Of a stretch of DNA of 64,000 bases, positions 51,132-60,125 are shown piece by piece (positions within the stretch are counted from its first letter, which is position 1; every line of letters starts with the position of its first letter). This DNA is from Methylobacillus methanolivorans. Lineage in GTDB: Bacteria > Pseudomonadota > Gammaproteobacteria > Burkholderiales > Methylophilaceae. The notes under the pieces were generated by a model. That model saw only the letters and a program-made list of their open reading frames with translations, was not told the DNA's origin and did not search any database. The translations under genes and the position numbers were made by a program. The stretch covers positions 1,674,001 to 1,738,000 of the forward strand of contig NZ_JBIWXY010000001.1 of NCBI RefSeq assembly GCF_044751345.1, read 5' to 3'.

Positions 51132-52400
51132 ATGAAAGTTCTGGTAATTGGCGGCGGTGGACGTGAGCACGCACTTGCATGGAAACTCGCTCAGAGCGAG
51201 CGTATCAGCCGCGTATTTGTGGCACCAGGCAATGCAGGCACCGCGCTTGATCCCGATATGGTCAATGTGCCCATCACTACAGTGCCCGACTTGGTCGAGT
51301 TTGCGCAACAAGAACAAATCGGCCTCACTGTCGTCGGCCCTGAGGCTCCGTTATCACAAGGCGTTGTAGATGCCTTCCGTGCAGCTAATCTCAAAATATT
51401 TGGCCCCACTCAAGCAGCAGCCCAATTAGAAAGCTCAAAGGATTTCGCCAAGGCATTCATGATCCGCCATGAAATCCCGACTGCAGCTTATGCCACATTC
51501 ACGGATGCCGCAGCTGCCCATGACTATGTGAAGCAACAAGGCGCCCCTATCGTCATCAAGGCCGATGGATTAGCTGCTGGCAAGGGCGTGGTCGTCGCCA
51601 TGAGCGAAGACGAAGCACATGACGCTATTGATGCCATGCTGGCTGACAATAAGCTAGGTGCCGCCGGTGCACGCGTAGTGATTGAAGAGTTCCTCACGGG
51701 CGAAGAAGCCAGCTTTATCGTCATGGTGGATGGTAAAAACATTCTGCCACTCGCCACCAGCCAGGATCATAAGCGCCTGCTCGACGGCGACCAAGGCCCG
51801 AACACTGGTGGCATGGGCGCTTACTCGCCCGCGCCTGTGGTCACGCCTGACATCCACGCCAAAGTCATGCGTGAAATCATTGCGCCGACTGTGGCAGGCA
51901 TGGCCAAGGATGGCATTCCCTATACCGGCTTTCTCTATGCTGGCCTGATGATCAGTGAAGATGGCAACGTCAAGACGCTGGAATTCAACTGCCGCATGGG
52001 TGACCCCGAAACACAGCCTATCATGCTACGCCTGAAGACCGACTTGGTTGGATTAGTAGAGCACGCTGTCAACGGCACCCTGAACGAAGCGCAGACCGAT
52101 TGGGATCGCCGTAGTGCCTTGGGTGTTGTACTGGCCTCGGCCAACTACCCGGAAACCCCGCGCCTGGGCGACGAGATTACCGGCCTGCCGAAAACACTGG
52201 AAGATGCCCACGTCTTCCATGCAGGCAGCACCATGAAGGATGGCAAGGTCGTGACCAGCGGTGGCCGCGTGCTATGCGTTGCTGCATTGGGCGAAACGGT
52301 GAAATACGCGCAAGCACGCGCCTATAAGATTGTTGATGACATCCATTTCGATGGCATGCAGTTCCGCCGCGATATTGGCTACCGCGCCGTCAAATCCTAG
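51132..52400 (+). CDS. purD: Phosphoribosylamine-glycine ligase (GAR synthetase)
   Basis: The 422-residue ATP-grasp ligase of purine synthesis has the usual motifs 'LVIGGGGREHALAWKLAQS', 'VVGPEAPLSQGVVDAF', 'IKADGLAAGKGVVVAM' and 'RLLDGDQGPNTGGMGAYSPAPVV'. It couples phosphoribosylamine with glycine. An AGGATA ribosome site precedes the ATG. It lies downstream of purH with the hairpin between them, and the tsaC-like gene follows by 12 bases. Confidence 0.97.
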   Translation: MKVLVIGGGGREHALAWKLAQSERISRVFVAPGNAGTALDPDMVNVPITTVPDLVEFAQQEQIGLTVVGPEAPLSQGVVDAFRAANLKIFGPTQAAAQLESSKDFAKAFMIRHEIPTAAYATFTDAAAAHDYVKQQGAPIVIKADGLAAGKGVVVAMSEDEAHDAIDAMLADNKLGAAGARVVIEEFLTGEEASFIVMVDGKNILPLATSQDHKRLLDGDQGPNTGGMGAYSPAPVVTPDIHAKVMREIIAPTVAGMAKDGIPYTGFLYAGLMISEDGNVKTLEFNCRMGDPETQPIMLRLKTDLVGLVEHAVNGTLNEAQTDWDRRSALGVVLASANYPETPRLGDEITGLPKTLEDAHVFHAGSTMKDGKVVTSGGRVLCVAALGETVKYAQARAYKIVDDIHFDGMQFRRDIGYRAVKS

Positions 52401-52412
52401 GGAATCGATATC

Positions 52413-52955
52413 TTGCAAGCACGCGCACTACAGGCATTTCTTCGTAGCGGCGGTGTCATTGCCTATCCCACTGAGTCTTGCTTCGGGCTTGGTTGCGACC
52501 CAACCAACCCGCATGCTCTCAAACGCCTGCTACGCATCAAGGGCCGTCCACAACGCAAGGGCCTGATCGTCATTACTGACCGTTTTGCCCATTTGCAAGC
52601 ACTGATTGCCCCGACCACCGCGGAACAAAAGCAACGCATGTTTGAGCGTTGGCCAGGCCCGCATACCTGGCTGGTGCCAGCGTCAAAACGTTGCCCTGCC
52701 CTATTGCGGGGCAAGCATACCTCTCTGGCCGTGCGCGTCACGGCCAACCCATTCGCGGCGAATCTCTGCCGCAATGCTGGCATGGCATTGGTTTCTACCA
52801 GTGCCAACCACAACGGCCGGGTTCCGGCCAAAACCACTCGTGAATGTCTTCGCCTGTTTGGCAGCCGTGTCAGGGTCTTGCCCGGCAGGACTGGCGGCGC
52901 GAGTAAACCTTCGACCATACAGGATCTGCTCACGGGCACTATCCTGCGCCCGTGA
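52413..52955 (+). CDS. tsaC: TsaC/YrdC-type threonylcarbamoyl-AMP synthase
   Basis: The 180-residue protein has the YrdC fold ('SGGVIAYPTESCFGLGCDP', 'IKGRPQRKGLIVI', 'WPGPHTWLVPAS', 'ALVSTSANHNG') and the length of TsaC without the Sua5 extension. TsaC makes threonylcarbamoyl-AMP for the t6A modification of tRNAs reading ANN codons. The start is TTG at 52413, with an AGGGA ribosome site about 8 bases upstream. It follows purD by 12 bases and precedes hemF by 33 bases, so the three may form one transcript. Other YrdC-family members look similar. Confidence 0.85.
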   Translation: MQARALQAFLRSGGVIAYPTESCFGLGCDPTNPHALKRLLRIKGRPQRKGLIVITDRFAHLQALIAPTTAEQKQRMFERWPGPHTWLVPASKRCPALLRGKHTSLAVRVTANPFAANLCRNAGMALVSTSANHNGRVPAKTTRECLRLFGSRVRVLPGRTGGASKPSTIQDLLTGTILRP

Positions 52956-52988
52956 TGCCATATGATCCGGTGATACCTGGAGAGCTTC

Positions 52989-53906
52989 ATGAACACCAAT
53001 GCAATCTTCGACTACCTTCAAGGCCTGCAAACCCGCATCGTGGAATCTATCGAGCTGGTAGATGGCAAGCGCTTCCTGCACGATAGCTGGCAGCGAGCGG
53101 AAGGCGGTGGCGGCACGTCCTGCATGCTGGAAGAAGGTAATGTGTTCGAGCGCGCGGGTATCGGTTTCTCCCATGTCATCGGCAGCAAACTGCCGCCTTC
53201 CGCCAGCGTCGCCCACCCCGAGGCTGCTGGGCGCAGTTGGCAAGCCATGGGCGTTTCGCTGGTGTTCCATCCGCGTAACCCTTATGTCCCTACCGTGCAC
53301 ATGAACGTACGCTTCTTTGTGGCAGAAAAACCCGGCGAAGCGCCCATCTGGTGGTTTGGTGGCGGCATGGACCTTACGCCTTACTATGGCTTTGAAGAAG
53401 ACGCGGTGCACTTCCATCGCACTTGCCGCGATGCAGTTGCACCATTTGGCGATGACTATTACGACCGCTTCAAGAAAGAGTGCGATGAGTATTTCTACCT
53501 CAAGCACCGCAAAGAAGCGCGCGGCATAGGCGGTATTTTCTTTGATGATTTCAGCGAATTGGGTTTCGAGCAAAGCTTTGCCTTCCAGCGCAGCGTAGGC
53601 GATGCCTTCATCAATGCTTACCTGCCCATCGTGCAACGCCGCAAGGATACGCCCTACGGTGAGCGTGAGCGCGATTTCCAGGCTTACCGCCGTGGCCGCT
53701 ATGTCGAGTTCAACCTGATCTACGATCGCGGCACCATCTTTGGCCTGCAATCCAATGGCCGCACCGAGTCCATCCTGTTGTCCATGCCGCCTATCGTCAA
53801 ATGGCGCTACGATTGGGAGCCTGAAGCAGGCTCCGCTGAAGCCAAGCTCTATACCGACTTCATCACCGGGCGTGATTGGCTAGCGGAAAGCACCCAGGCG
53901 AAATAA
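52989..53906 (+). CDS. hemF: Oxygen-dependent coproporphyrinogen-III oxidase
   Basis: The 305-residue enzyme converts coproporphyrinogen III to protoporphyrinogen IX with oxygen in heme synthesis. Signatures are 'GGGGTSCMLEEGNVFERAGIGFS', 'NPYVPTVHMNVRFF', 'WWFGGGMDLTPYYGFEED' and 'YVEFNLIYDRGTIFGLQSNGRTESILLSMPP'. A ribosome site GGAGAG lies 6-8 bases before the ATG. It is followed by an 11-bp inverted repeat (53915-53949). Confidence 0.96.
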   Translation: MNTNAIFDYLQGLQTRIVESIELVDGKRFLHDSWQRAEGGGGTSCMLEEGNVFERAGIGFSHVIGSKLPPSASVAHPEAAGRSWQAMGVSLVFHPRNPYVPTVHMNVRFFVAEKPGEAPIWWFGGGMDLTPYYGFEEDAVHFHRTCRDAVAPFGDDYYDRFKKECDEYFYLKHRKEARGIGGIFFDDFSELGFEQSFAFQRSVGDAFINAYLPIVQRRKDTPYGERERDFQAYRRGRYVEFNLIYDRGTIFGLQSNGRTESILLSMPPIVKWRYDWEPEAGSAEAKLYTDFITGRDWLAESTQAK

Positions 53907-53914
53907 GCCCACAC

Positions 53915-53949
53915 ATGCCCAGGCTGGGTGAAATTGAGAGCCTGGGCAT
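53915..53949 (+). terminator. Probable terminator hairpin after hemF
   Basis: ATGCCCAGGCT and AGCCTGGGCAT are perfect 11-bp arms around a 13-base loop, just after the hemF stop. No strong T-run follows, so termination efficiency is uncertain. Confidence 0.5.
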
Positions 53950-54000
53950 AATTCGTGCATACTAGAAACACCAACTAGAACACCCTCAAAGGGAGCCCGT

Positions 54001-55401
54001 ATGTTTGCACAACTCTTCCGCACCAAACCTGTCGCGGCTAGCCATCACAGCGGGCTAAGAAAATGCCTGACTGCATTTGATCTCGCCTTGCTGGGCGTGG
54101 GTTGTGCCATCGGAACGGGCATCTTTGTACTGACAGGCATTGCCGCTGCCATGTACTCTGGCCCTGCCGTTATTGTTTCCTTCATCATCGCCGGGCTGGC
54201 CGCAGGATTTGCAGGCTTCGCTTATGCCGAACTCGCAGCCTCGGTCGGTGGTTCTGGTAGTGCCTATGGCTATAGCTATGTGGCGTTTGGCGAATTCAGC
54301 GCCTGGATGATTGCCTGGATACTATTACTCGAATATGGCGTGGGGGCTGCCGCCGTTGCCAATGGCTGGTCGGGCTACTTTATCAACACGCTGGCCAACT
54401 TCGGCATCACCATTCCAGAAGCCTGGACCAAGGCACCTAGCCAAGGAGGCATCATCAACCTGCCCGCCTTTGGCATCATCTGGGTGTTGGTCCTGGTATT
54501 GATTAGCGGCGTCAAACAAAGCTCCACCGTCAATAACATCATGGTGGCCATCAAGCTCAGCACCATTGCCATCTTCCTCGCCATTGCCGTCGGGCATATC
54601 AACACAGATAACTGGCAGCCATTCTCGCCATTCGGCTGGTTCGCTACACAGCCAGATGGCAATAATATCGGCATCCTTGCCGGTGCCTCACTGGTCTTTT
54701 TTGCCTACTTTGGCTTCGATGCCGTTTCTACCGCCGCCGATGAAGCCCGTAATCCACAGCGCGATCTGCCTATCGGCCTCATCGCCTCCGTGACCTTCTG
54801 CACCATCGTCTACATCCTGGTCTCAGGCACACTCACCGGTGTTGTGCACTACTCTGACCTGAATGTCTCCTCCCCCGTGGCCTATGCACTCAGCAAAATA
54901 GGCTACAGCTGGTCATCCACACTGGTTGCCACTGGCGTACTGGCCGGGCTCATCACGGTATTACTGGTATTGCTTTATGGCCTCACCCGCATTCTCTATG
55001 CCATGAGCCGCGATGGACTACTGCCCGCCGCCTTTTCCAAGGTCGATCCAGAACGACAATCACCCAATCGTGTCATCCTGTTCTGTGGCAGCATGATTTC
55101 CATCGTTGCCGGCTTTTTCCCGCTCGGCACCCTGGCAGAAACCGTCAACATCGGTACCCTCGCCAGTTTCGTCATGGTGTGCATCGGCGTCATCGTCCTG
55201 CGCAAACGCCAGCCCAACCTGCCACGCCCATTCAAGAACCCTTGGGGCCCTACCATTCCCCTGCTAGGTATAGTCTCATGCAGCACATTAATGGCCTTCC
55301 TACCTGGTGAAACCTGGCATCGCTTCCTCATCTGGGTAGGTATAGGCATGGTCACGTATTTCGCTTACTCCATGCACCACAGCAAACTCAGGCAACCCTA
55401 A
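54001..55401 (+). CDS. Amino-acid permease, APC superfamily (CAT-like)
   Basis: The 466-residue inner-membrane protein has about 12 helices and APC-family motifs: 'LTAFDLALLGVGCAIGTGIFVLTGIAAA', 'YAELAASVGGSGSAYGYSYVAFGEFSAWM' and 'FFAYFGFDAVSTAADEARNPQRDLPIGLI'. These resemble the cationic-amino-acid-transporter (YfnA/CAT) branch. The substrate is not certain. It is a single gene with an AAAGGGAG ribosome site before the ATG. Confidence 0.92.
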   Translation: MFAQLFRTKPVAASHHSGLRKCLTAFDLALLGVGCAIGTGIFVLTGIAAAMYSGPAVIVSFIIAGLAAGFAGFAYAELAASVGGSGSAYGYSYVAFGEFSAWMIAWILLLEYGVGAAAVANGWSGYFINTLANFGITIPEAWTKAPSQGGIINLPAFGIIWVLVLVLISGVKQSSTVNNIMVAIKLSTIAIFLAIAVGHINTDNWQPFSPFGWFATQPDGNNIGILAGASLVFFAYFGFDAVSTAADEARNPQRDLPIGLIASVTFCTIVYILVSGTLTGVVHYSDLNVSSPVAYALSKIGYSWSSTLVATGVLAGLITVLLVLLYGLTRILYAMSRDGLLPAAFSKVDPERQSPNRVILFCGSMISIVAGFFPLGTLAETVNIGTLASFVMVCIGVIVLRKRQPNLPRPFKNPWGPTIPLLGIVSCSTLMAFLPGETWHRFLIWVGIGMVTYFAYSMHHSKLRQP

Positions 55402-55495
55402 CTTAGGCCAATCTGAATGGTGTTGCGGTGCAACACTGCCTAGTGTCTGCTGGGTTTCTTCTTTTCTGGTGGAACTCACGCTTGTGCTGTTAGGC

Positions 55496-55524
55496 AAAAA
55501 AAAGCCAGTCCACAAGGGACTGGC
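55496..55524 (-). terminator. Intrinsic terminator after xoxF
   Basis: On the minus strand GCCAGTCC, a 5-base loop and GGACTGGC are followed by eight T's. A second hairpin (CCCTGCC/GGCAGGG, 55554-55571) lies between it and the xoxF stop. Confidence 0.88.
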
Positions 55525-55588
55525 AGAAGGGACTACTAAAATGGAGATGAGCCCTGCCTTGCGGCAGGGATACTACTAACGATGGTTA

Positions 55589-57460
55589 TTAAAGACCGAA
55601 GACGTTGAGTGCACCACCACCAGGTGCTGCATTCCACTCCTTCAACTCCTTGTAACCACCGGCTGCGCCCAGACCATCGTTATCGTTGGTCAGGCCCAGG
55701 TTCATTGCCACACCTGCCCAGCCACCAATGCCGGAGAGAACTGCGACGTATTGCTTGCCCTTGTGGCCGTAGGTGATCGGGTTACCGACAACACCAGAGC
55801 CCACACGGAATTTCCAAAGCTCCTTGCCGCTCTTAGCATCAACCGCTTTCAACCAGCGATCCAGCGTGCCATAGAAGACAACGTCAGATGCAGTGGCCAA
55901 AGCACCGCTCCAAACGGAGAACTTTTCTTTCTTGTACCAAGCTTGCTTGCCCTTGAGACCATCCCAAGCCATGAAACCACCCATGACACCATCAGGACCA
56001 GGGTACATGCTCAGGGTTGCGCCCACCCAAGGCTGACCAGCCACATATTTCACTTCTACAGGCTCGTAGTCCATGCAAACGTGGTTAAGCGGTACATAGA
56101 ACAACTTGGTCTTGGGAGAGTAAGCCGCAGGTTGCTGATCCTTCACACCTAGCGCAGCAGGGCAAATGCCTGTGACATTCACATCTTCATGGGTAGAGAA
56201 CTTAGGATCTTTGTGTGGAATACCAGTCGCCAGATCAATGCCAGTCGCCCAGTTGACGAATGGATGCATTTTTTCAGCCACCAGCAACTTGCCGGTTTCA
56301 CGGTTTAAGGTATAGCCAAAACCGTTACGATCAAAATGGCTGGCCAATTTCTTGCCATCAGCTTCCCAAAGGATGGTTTCGTTGACAGCGTCAAAGTCCC
56401 ACTCATCGTGAGGAGTCAACTGATAACCCCACTTGGCAAAACCAGTGTCTAGGTCGCGAGCGAAAATAGTCATGGACCACTTGTTGTCACCAGGACGTAC
56501 ATCCGGGTTCCAAACAGATGGGTTACCTGTGGAGTAGTAAACCAGGTTCAACGCGGAATCGTAGGAGTACCAACCCCAAGTCGCGCCGCCACCTTGTTCC
56601 CAACCATTCTTGGTTGCTTGTGGCTTGAGCCATGTCTTCACGCCCAAGTCTTTCTCTGGGAACTTCAGCTTGTCCTTGGGCAGAGCCTTGTAGGAACCGC
56701 CTTCTTTGTTACCACCGTTCACGTCTTCATAAACAGACAGTGCGCTGTAGTGAGGGTTGTCCTTGTTGAAGTCCTTATCAATCAGCACTTCAGTATCAGG
56801 GCCTGTGCTGTAGGCACGCCATGCAATCGAACCATCCTTGATGTTGTAAGCAGTCAGGTAGCAGCGCACGCCATACTCACCACCTGAACAGCCGGTGATG
56901 ACCTTGTCCTTGAACACATGAGGAGCATTGGTGGTTGTCGCACCTTGCTTCACGTCAACAACGGTGGTATCCCATACCTTGGCACCAGTCTTGGCATCCA
57001 GAGCAACCAATACACCGTCGTTCTGTTGCAGGAAAATCTTGCCATCGCCATAAGCCAGGCCACGGGTCACGTTATCGCAGCACAGCAACGCCTGGACAGA
57101 AGGATCTTGCTTGGGGAAGTAAGACCACTTGATCTTTTCTTCGTTGTTCAGATCAAGCGCGTACACGTTGTTAGGGAATGCAGTGGCAAAATACATGGTA
57201 TCGCCGATCACTAGTGGCGCACCTTCATGACCACGGTTCACACCGGTCGCAAACGTCCAGGCAGCCTTCAGGTTCTTGATGTTGGCCTTGTTGATCTGGG
57301 ACAGCTTGCTGTAACCATTGCTGGCATAGTTCTTACGCTGTGACACCCACTGATTGTCATCCTGCATCAGCTTTTCCAGGTCGTCTGCTGCAAAAGCAGG
57401 AAGGGATACCAGGCCGATCAGGCCAGCACCCAGTGCTATTTTCAAATGCTTCGCTTTCAA
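55589..57460 (-). CDS. xoxF: Lanthanide-dependent methanol dehydrogenase (PQQ)
   Basis: The 623-residue periplasmic quinoprotein has a signal peptide (cleaved near Ala24-Ala25), the eight-bladed propeller, the adjacent Cys127-Cys128 disulfide ring and the active-site residues Glu195 ('GGEYGVR'), Asn313 ('STGNPSVWNPD') and Asp355 ('DEWDFD'). Asp357, two residues after Asp355, is the extra carboxylate that marks lanthanide-using XoxF enzymes; calcium-type MxaF has Ala there. It oxidises methanol to formaldehyde or formate and passes electrons to cytochrome c. Neither xoxJ nor mxaI is adjacent. A sigma-54 promoter lies upstream, beside a divergent sigma-54 activator gene. Confidence 0.95.
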   Translation of the reverse strand: MKAKHLKIALGAGLIGLVSLPAFAADDLEKLMQDDNQWVSQRKNYASNGYSKLSQINKANIKNLKAAWTFATGVNRGHEGAPLVIGDTMYFATAFPNNVYALDLNNEEKIKWSYFPKQDPSVQALLCCDNVTRGLAYGDGKIFLQQNDGVLVALDAKTGAKVWDTTVVDVKQGATTTNAPHVFKDKVITGCSGGEYGVRCYLTAYNIKDGSIAWRAYSTGPDTEVLIDKDFNKDNPHYSALSVYEDVNGGNKEGGSYKALPKDKLKFPEKDLGVKTWLKPQATKNGWEQGGGATWGWYSYDSALNLVYYSTGNPSVWNPDVRPGDNKWSMTIFARDLDTGFAKWGYQLTPHDEWDFDAVNETILWEADGKKLASHFDRNGFGYTLNRETGKLLVAEKMHPFVNWATGIDLATGIPHKDPKFSTHEDVNVTGICPAALGVKDQQPAAYSPKTKLFYVPLNHVCMDYEPVEVKYVAGQPWVGATLSMYPGPDGVMGGFMAWDGLKGKQAWYKKEKFSVWSGALATASDVVFYGTLDRWLKAVDAKSGKELWKFRVGSGVVGNPITYGHKGKQYVAVLSGIGGWAGVAMNLGLTNDNDGLGAAGGYKELKEWNAAPGGGALNVFGL

Positions 57461-57568
57461 GGGATATTCTCCGATAGTGTGTTTGTTGTTTTATTGCTGC
57501 GCTGATGTTCTCCACCTCAGCCAGCACCATGACCATGTCATCCGGTCATCAACTTGCAGGCCCTATTC

Positions 57569-57585
57569 AGCAATCCTCATGCCAG
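57569..57585 (-). promoter_or_regulatory. Sigma-54 promoter of xoxF
   Basis: On the minus strand the sequence is CTGGCAT, 5 bases, TTGCT: the -24 GG and -12 GC elements with the right spacing and one mismatch to TGGCAC-N5-TTGC. The start of transcription should be near 57558, giving a leader of about 97 bases before the xoxF ATG at 57460. A sigma-54 activator is encoded divergently. Confidence 0.75.
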
Positions 57586-57600
57586 CCTGCTCCACAATCA

Positions 57601-57611
57601 GGAATAATTCC
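57601..57611. promoter_or_regulatory. GGAA-N3-TTCC site near the xoxF promoter, possible activator site
   Basis: GGAATAATTCC is a small palindrome 16 bases upstream of the -24 element. A near copy, GGAACAATTCC, lies at 57717-57727, about 130 bases upstream, close to the activator gene start. Paired sites of this kind could be bound by the activator, but the first is closer to the promoter than usual for an enhancer. Confidence 0.3.
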
Positions 57612-57716
57612 CGAAAACCATGAAAAAATAATACGTTGCCTGATGAATTTATTCCTAACTATCGACTCAAACCCACTGTAATCAGTTGTAACGAAACTGC
57701 ACAAGTGCTACATTTG

Positions 57717-57727
57717 GGAACAATTCC
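57717..57727. promoter_or_regulatory. Second GGAA-N3-TTCC site, possible activator enhancer
   Basis: GGAACAATTCC matches the site at 57601-57611 in 10 of 11 bases and lies at a distance usual for upstream activating sequences of sigma-54 promoters. It is also 11 bases before the activator's start codon, where binding could give self-repression. Confidence 0.3.
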
Positions 57728-57738
57728 TCACACCAACC

Positions 57739-59661
57739 ATGAAGTTCACCATGCAACACCCCATGACAAAGTCATTGCAGAAAATAGAGCATGCAAGACT
57801 ACAGTTTCTTGAACAAGGCAATATGGTGGAGGGAGTCGTCAACGTCACCATTGCGCAATCCTGGCAACGCAGCCTGAACAACGGTATCAACGCTTACGCC
57901 CCGCTCAGCACGAGTACCCTGGCCACCACCGAACTAGAAAAGAAACGCAGCAAGAACCACTTGCTGCTAACCCAGGCAACACCGGAAATCACCACCCTAT
58001 ACGAGCAGATCGCGCACTCCTATAGCATGGTCGCCCTCACGGATGCCGAAGGCGTCATCCTGCATAGTGAGGGACAGCACATGCTGACAGACCTCGCTCC
58101 TAGCGCAATCTTGAGCCCGGGCTATTCGTGGGGTGAAAATGAACGTGGCACCAACGCTATCGGCACTGCCATTGTGGAAAAACAAGCCGTGGCAGTACAA
58201 GGGGCTGAACACTTTGTCGAACAGCTACACGGGTTCAGTTGCTATGCCGTCCCCATCTTTGGCCCGAATCAACAGCTACTCGGCACGCTCAATGTCTCCA
58301 ATGCGTTTTCAGCCCACCAGCAGCACACGCTAGCCTTGGTCAAAATGGCGGCACAACAGATCGAGAACCGTATATTCCGTGCTTGCCACCAAGGGCCGGT
58401 ACAACTCCATTTCCATACCAGCGCGGATTTCGTTGGCTCTGCCTGGGAAGGCATGGCCGTATTCTCCAGGCAAGGTGAGTTACTGGCCATCAACAGGAAT
58501 GGCCTGACGCTTGCGGGCCTGGATTGCGTTCCCGACCATTTCGAAGCAATGTTCCTGCCCTCATTTAAGCAGGTATGCAGCCAAGCTGGAGATAGCATAC
58601 TCAAGCTATCCTTGAGCAATGGCGACACCATCCATGGCACCTTGCGGATTGAATCAGATACCAGCAATACTTCGCCACGCGTTACCGCTATCCGCAGCAG
58701 CCATGCCGTGACAAGCAACCCATTGCTCGCCAGTCAAAGTAACGATCCGCGCATTAGCGAGATATTGGCCCAGGCCAAGCTGGTCATGAATCAAGATATC
58801 GCCATCCTCATCCAGGGAGAAACCGGCGTAGGCAAGGAATTACTGGCCAGCGCCATCCATCACAGTAGCGTTCGCGCACAAGGGCCATTGATCGCCATCA
58901 ACTGTGCCGCACTGCCGGAAGGCTTGATTGAAGCAGAACTGTTTGGCTACGAAGAAGGCGCCTTCACCGGTGCTCGACAAAAAGGCAGCCAGGGCAAGAT
59001 AGAACAAGCAGACGGCGGCACCCTGTTCCTGGATGAAATCGGCGATATGCCATTGCTCTTACAGGCACGATTATTACGCGTCTTGCAAGAGCGCAGTATT
59101 ACCCCACTTGGTGGCAGCAAGGCAAGGAAGCTAGATTTTGCCGTGATCAGTGCCACCAACCAGAAACTACAGGACAAGGTCGCCTCGGGCGCATTCCGCA
59201 AGGATCTTTATTACCGCCTGAATGGCATCAGCCTGACGTTACCCCCCTTACGTGAGCGCCAAGACTTGCTTGGCATCGTGCATCACATCATGGAAGCGCA
59301 AGGAGCGGGCAACCTTGATATTCATGACGACGTCATCCAACTGTTCCGCCAGCACCCTTGGCCAGGCAACATCCGCCAACTGCATAATGTGCTGAAAACC
59401 ATGCTGGCATTAGCAGCGGGCAATCCCTTACGCCGGCAGCACTTGCCGCCTGGTTTTATGGATGAACTGGGCAGCTATGCTCCAGAGCAAGAACTGGCGA
59501 ACACAACAACGATCACTGCAGGCTCCATTGATGACATCACCAATGAAGCGGTCAAGCTGGCCCTGCAACACCATGAAGGCAATATCTCGGCTGCCGCACG
59601 TGAACTTGGCATGAGCCGTAACCGCTTGTACCGCAAACTAAAGGCCCTTGGCCTCGCCTGA
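57739..59661 (+). CDS. Sigma-54-dependent activator, AcoR-type (GAF-AAA-Fis)
   Basis: The 640-residue protein has an N-terminal region with the GAF-type sensor signature 'PGYSWGENERGTNAIGTAI' typical of the AcoR family. Next comes the AAA+ domain with Walker A 'GETGVGKE', the sigma-54 contact loop 'GAFTGA' and 'LFLDEIGDMP'. A Fis-type helix-turn-helix lies at the C-terminus ('NISAAARELGMSRNRLYRKLKALGL'). AcoR-type proteins activate alcohol or acetoin oxidation genes when bound to a small effector. Its position divergent from xoxF and the sigma-54 promoter there suggest that it controls xoxF; the effector is unknown. Confidence 0.9.
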   Translation: MKFTMQHPMTKSLQKIEHARLQFLEQGNMVEGVVNVTIAQSWQRSLNNGINAYAPLSTSTLATTELEKKRSKNHLLLTQATPEITTLYEQIAHSYSMVALTDAEGVILHSEGQHMLTDLAPSAILSPGYSWGENERGTNAIGTAIVEKQAVAVQGAEHFVEQLHGFSCYAVPIFGPNQQLLGTLNVSNAFSAHQQHTLALVKMAAQQIENRIFRACHQGPVQLHFHTSADFVGSAWEGMAVFSRQGELLAINRNGLTLAGLDCVPDHFEAMFLPSFKQVCSQAGDSILKLSLSNGDTIHGTLRIESDTSNTSPRVTAIRSSHAVTSNPLLASQSNDPRISEILAQAKLVMNQDIAILIQGETGVGKELLASAIHHSSVRAQGPLIAINCAALPEGLIEAELFGYEEGAFTGARQKGSQGKIEQADGGTLFLDEIGDMPLLLQARLLRVLQERSITPLGGSKARKLDFAVISATNQKLQDKVASGAFRKDLYYRLNGISLTLPPLRERQDLLGIVHHIMEAQGAGNLDIHDDVIQLFRQHPWPGNIRQLHNVLKTMLALAAGNPLRRQHLPPGFMDELGSYAPEQELANTTTITAGSIDDITNEAVKLALQHHEGNISAAARELGMSRNRLYRKLKALGLA

Positions 59662-59690
59662 AATCATCAGGGCACTACTACCTCAAAACG

Positions 59691-59720
59691 AAAAAGCCTG
59701 CCCAATAGGGCAGGCTTTTT
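59691..59720. terminator. Bidirectional terminator between the activator and cytochrome c genes
   Basis: AAAAAGCCTGCCC and its exact complement surround a 4-base loop, with A's before and T's after, so it works for both convergent transcripts. Confidence 0.88.
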
Positions 59721-59743
59721 CATGATATATCAACTTCAAGCGA

Positions 59744-60070
59744 TTACAAGGTCAGTATCCACTGCACGATGAGCTTAATGTCCTCATCCTTCACCTGAGG
59801 ACTATTCGGCCCCATTGGGACAGGCCCCCAGACACCGCTGGTACCATTCTTGACCCTGCCCACCAGCTTGGCCTCGGCTCCCGCTTCACCACGGTATTTT
59901 GCCGCGATATCCCGCAACGCCGGCCCAATGACTTTTTGCTTGATGGTATGACAAGCCAGGCAACCATTTTTTTGCGCCAGCGACTCCGCCACTTTTGCAT
60001 CCACTGCCGCCGCCTGCCCTGCCATCAGCAGGCACCCCGTGGCGACTAAGATATGTACGATGGTCTTCAT
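59744..60070 (-). CDS. Class I cytochrome c (c551/c8-like), periplasmic
   Basis: The 108-residue protein has a signal peptide (cleaved near residue 22), one heme motif 'NGCLACHTIKQKVIGPALRDIAAKY' and the axial Met in 'PVPMGPNSPQVKDEDIKLIVQWIL'. The length and sequence are those of small cytochromes c551/c8. It is in the neighbourhood of xoxF and could accept electrons there, but it is not a typical XoxG. It lies 55 bases after the mutarotase gene on the same strand. Confidence 0.92.
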   Translation of the reverse strand: MKTIVHILVATGCLLMAGQAAAVDAKVAESLAQKNGCLACHTIKQKVIGPALRDIAAKYRGEAGAEAKLVGRVKNGTSGVWGPVPMGPNSPQVKDEDIKLIVQWILTL

Positions 60071-60125
60071 TCATTACTCCTTGGAAGCTTGCTGCTCCCG
60101 CTGAACCACGTTACAACAACCTAAC

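Noticed and set aside
55589..57460. Calcium-type methanol dehydrogenase MxaF
   Set aside because: The residue two positions after the catalytic Asp is Asp357, not Ala, and no mxaI or other mxa gene is adjacent. XoxF fits better.
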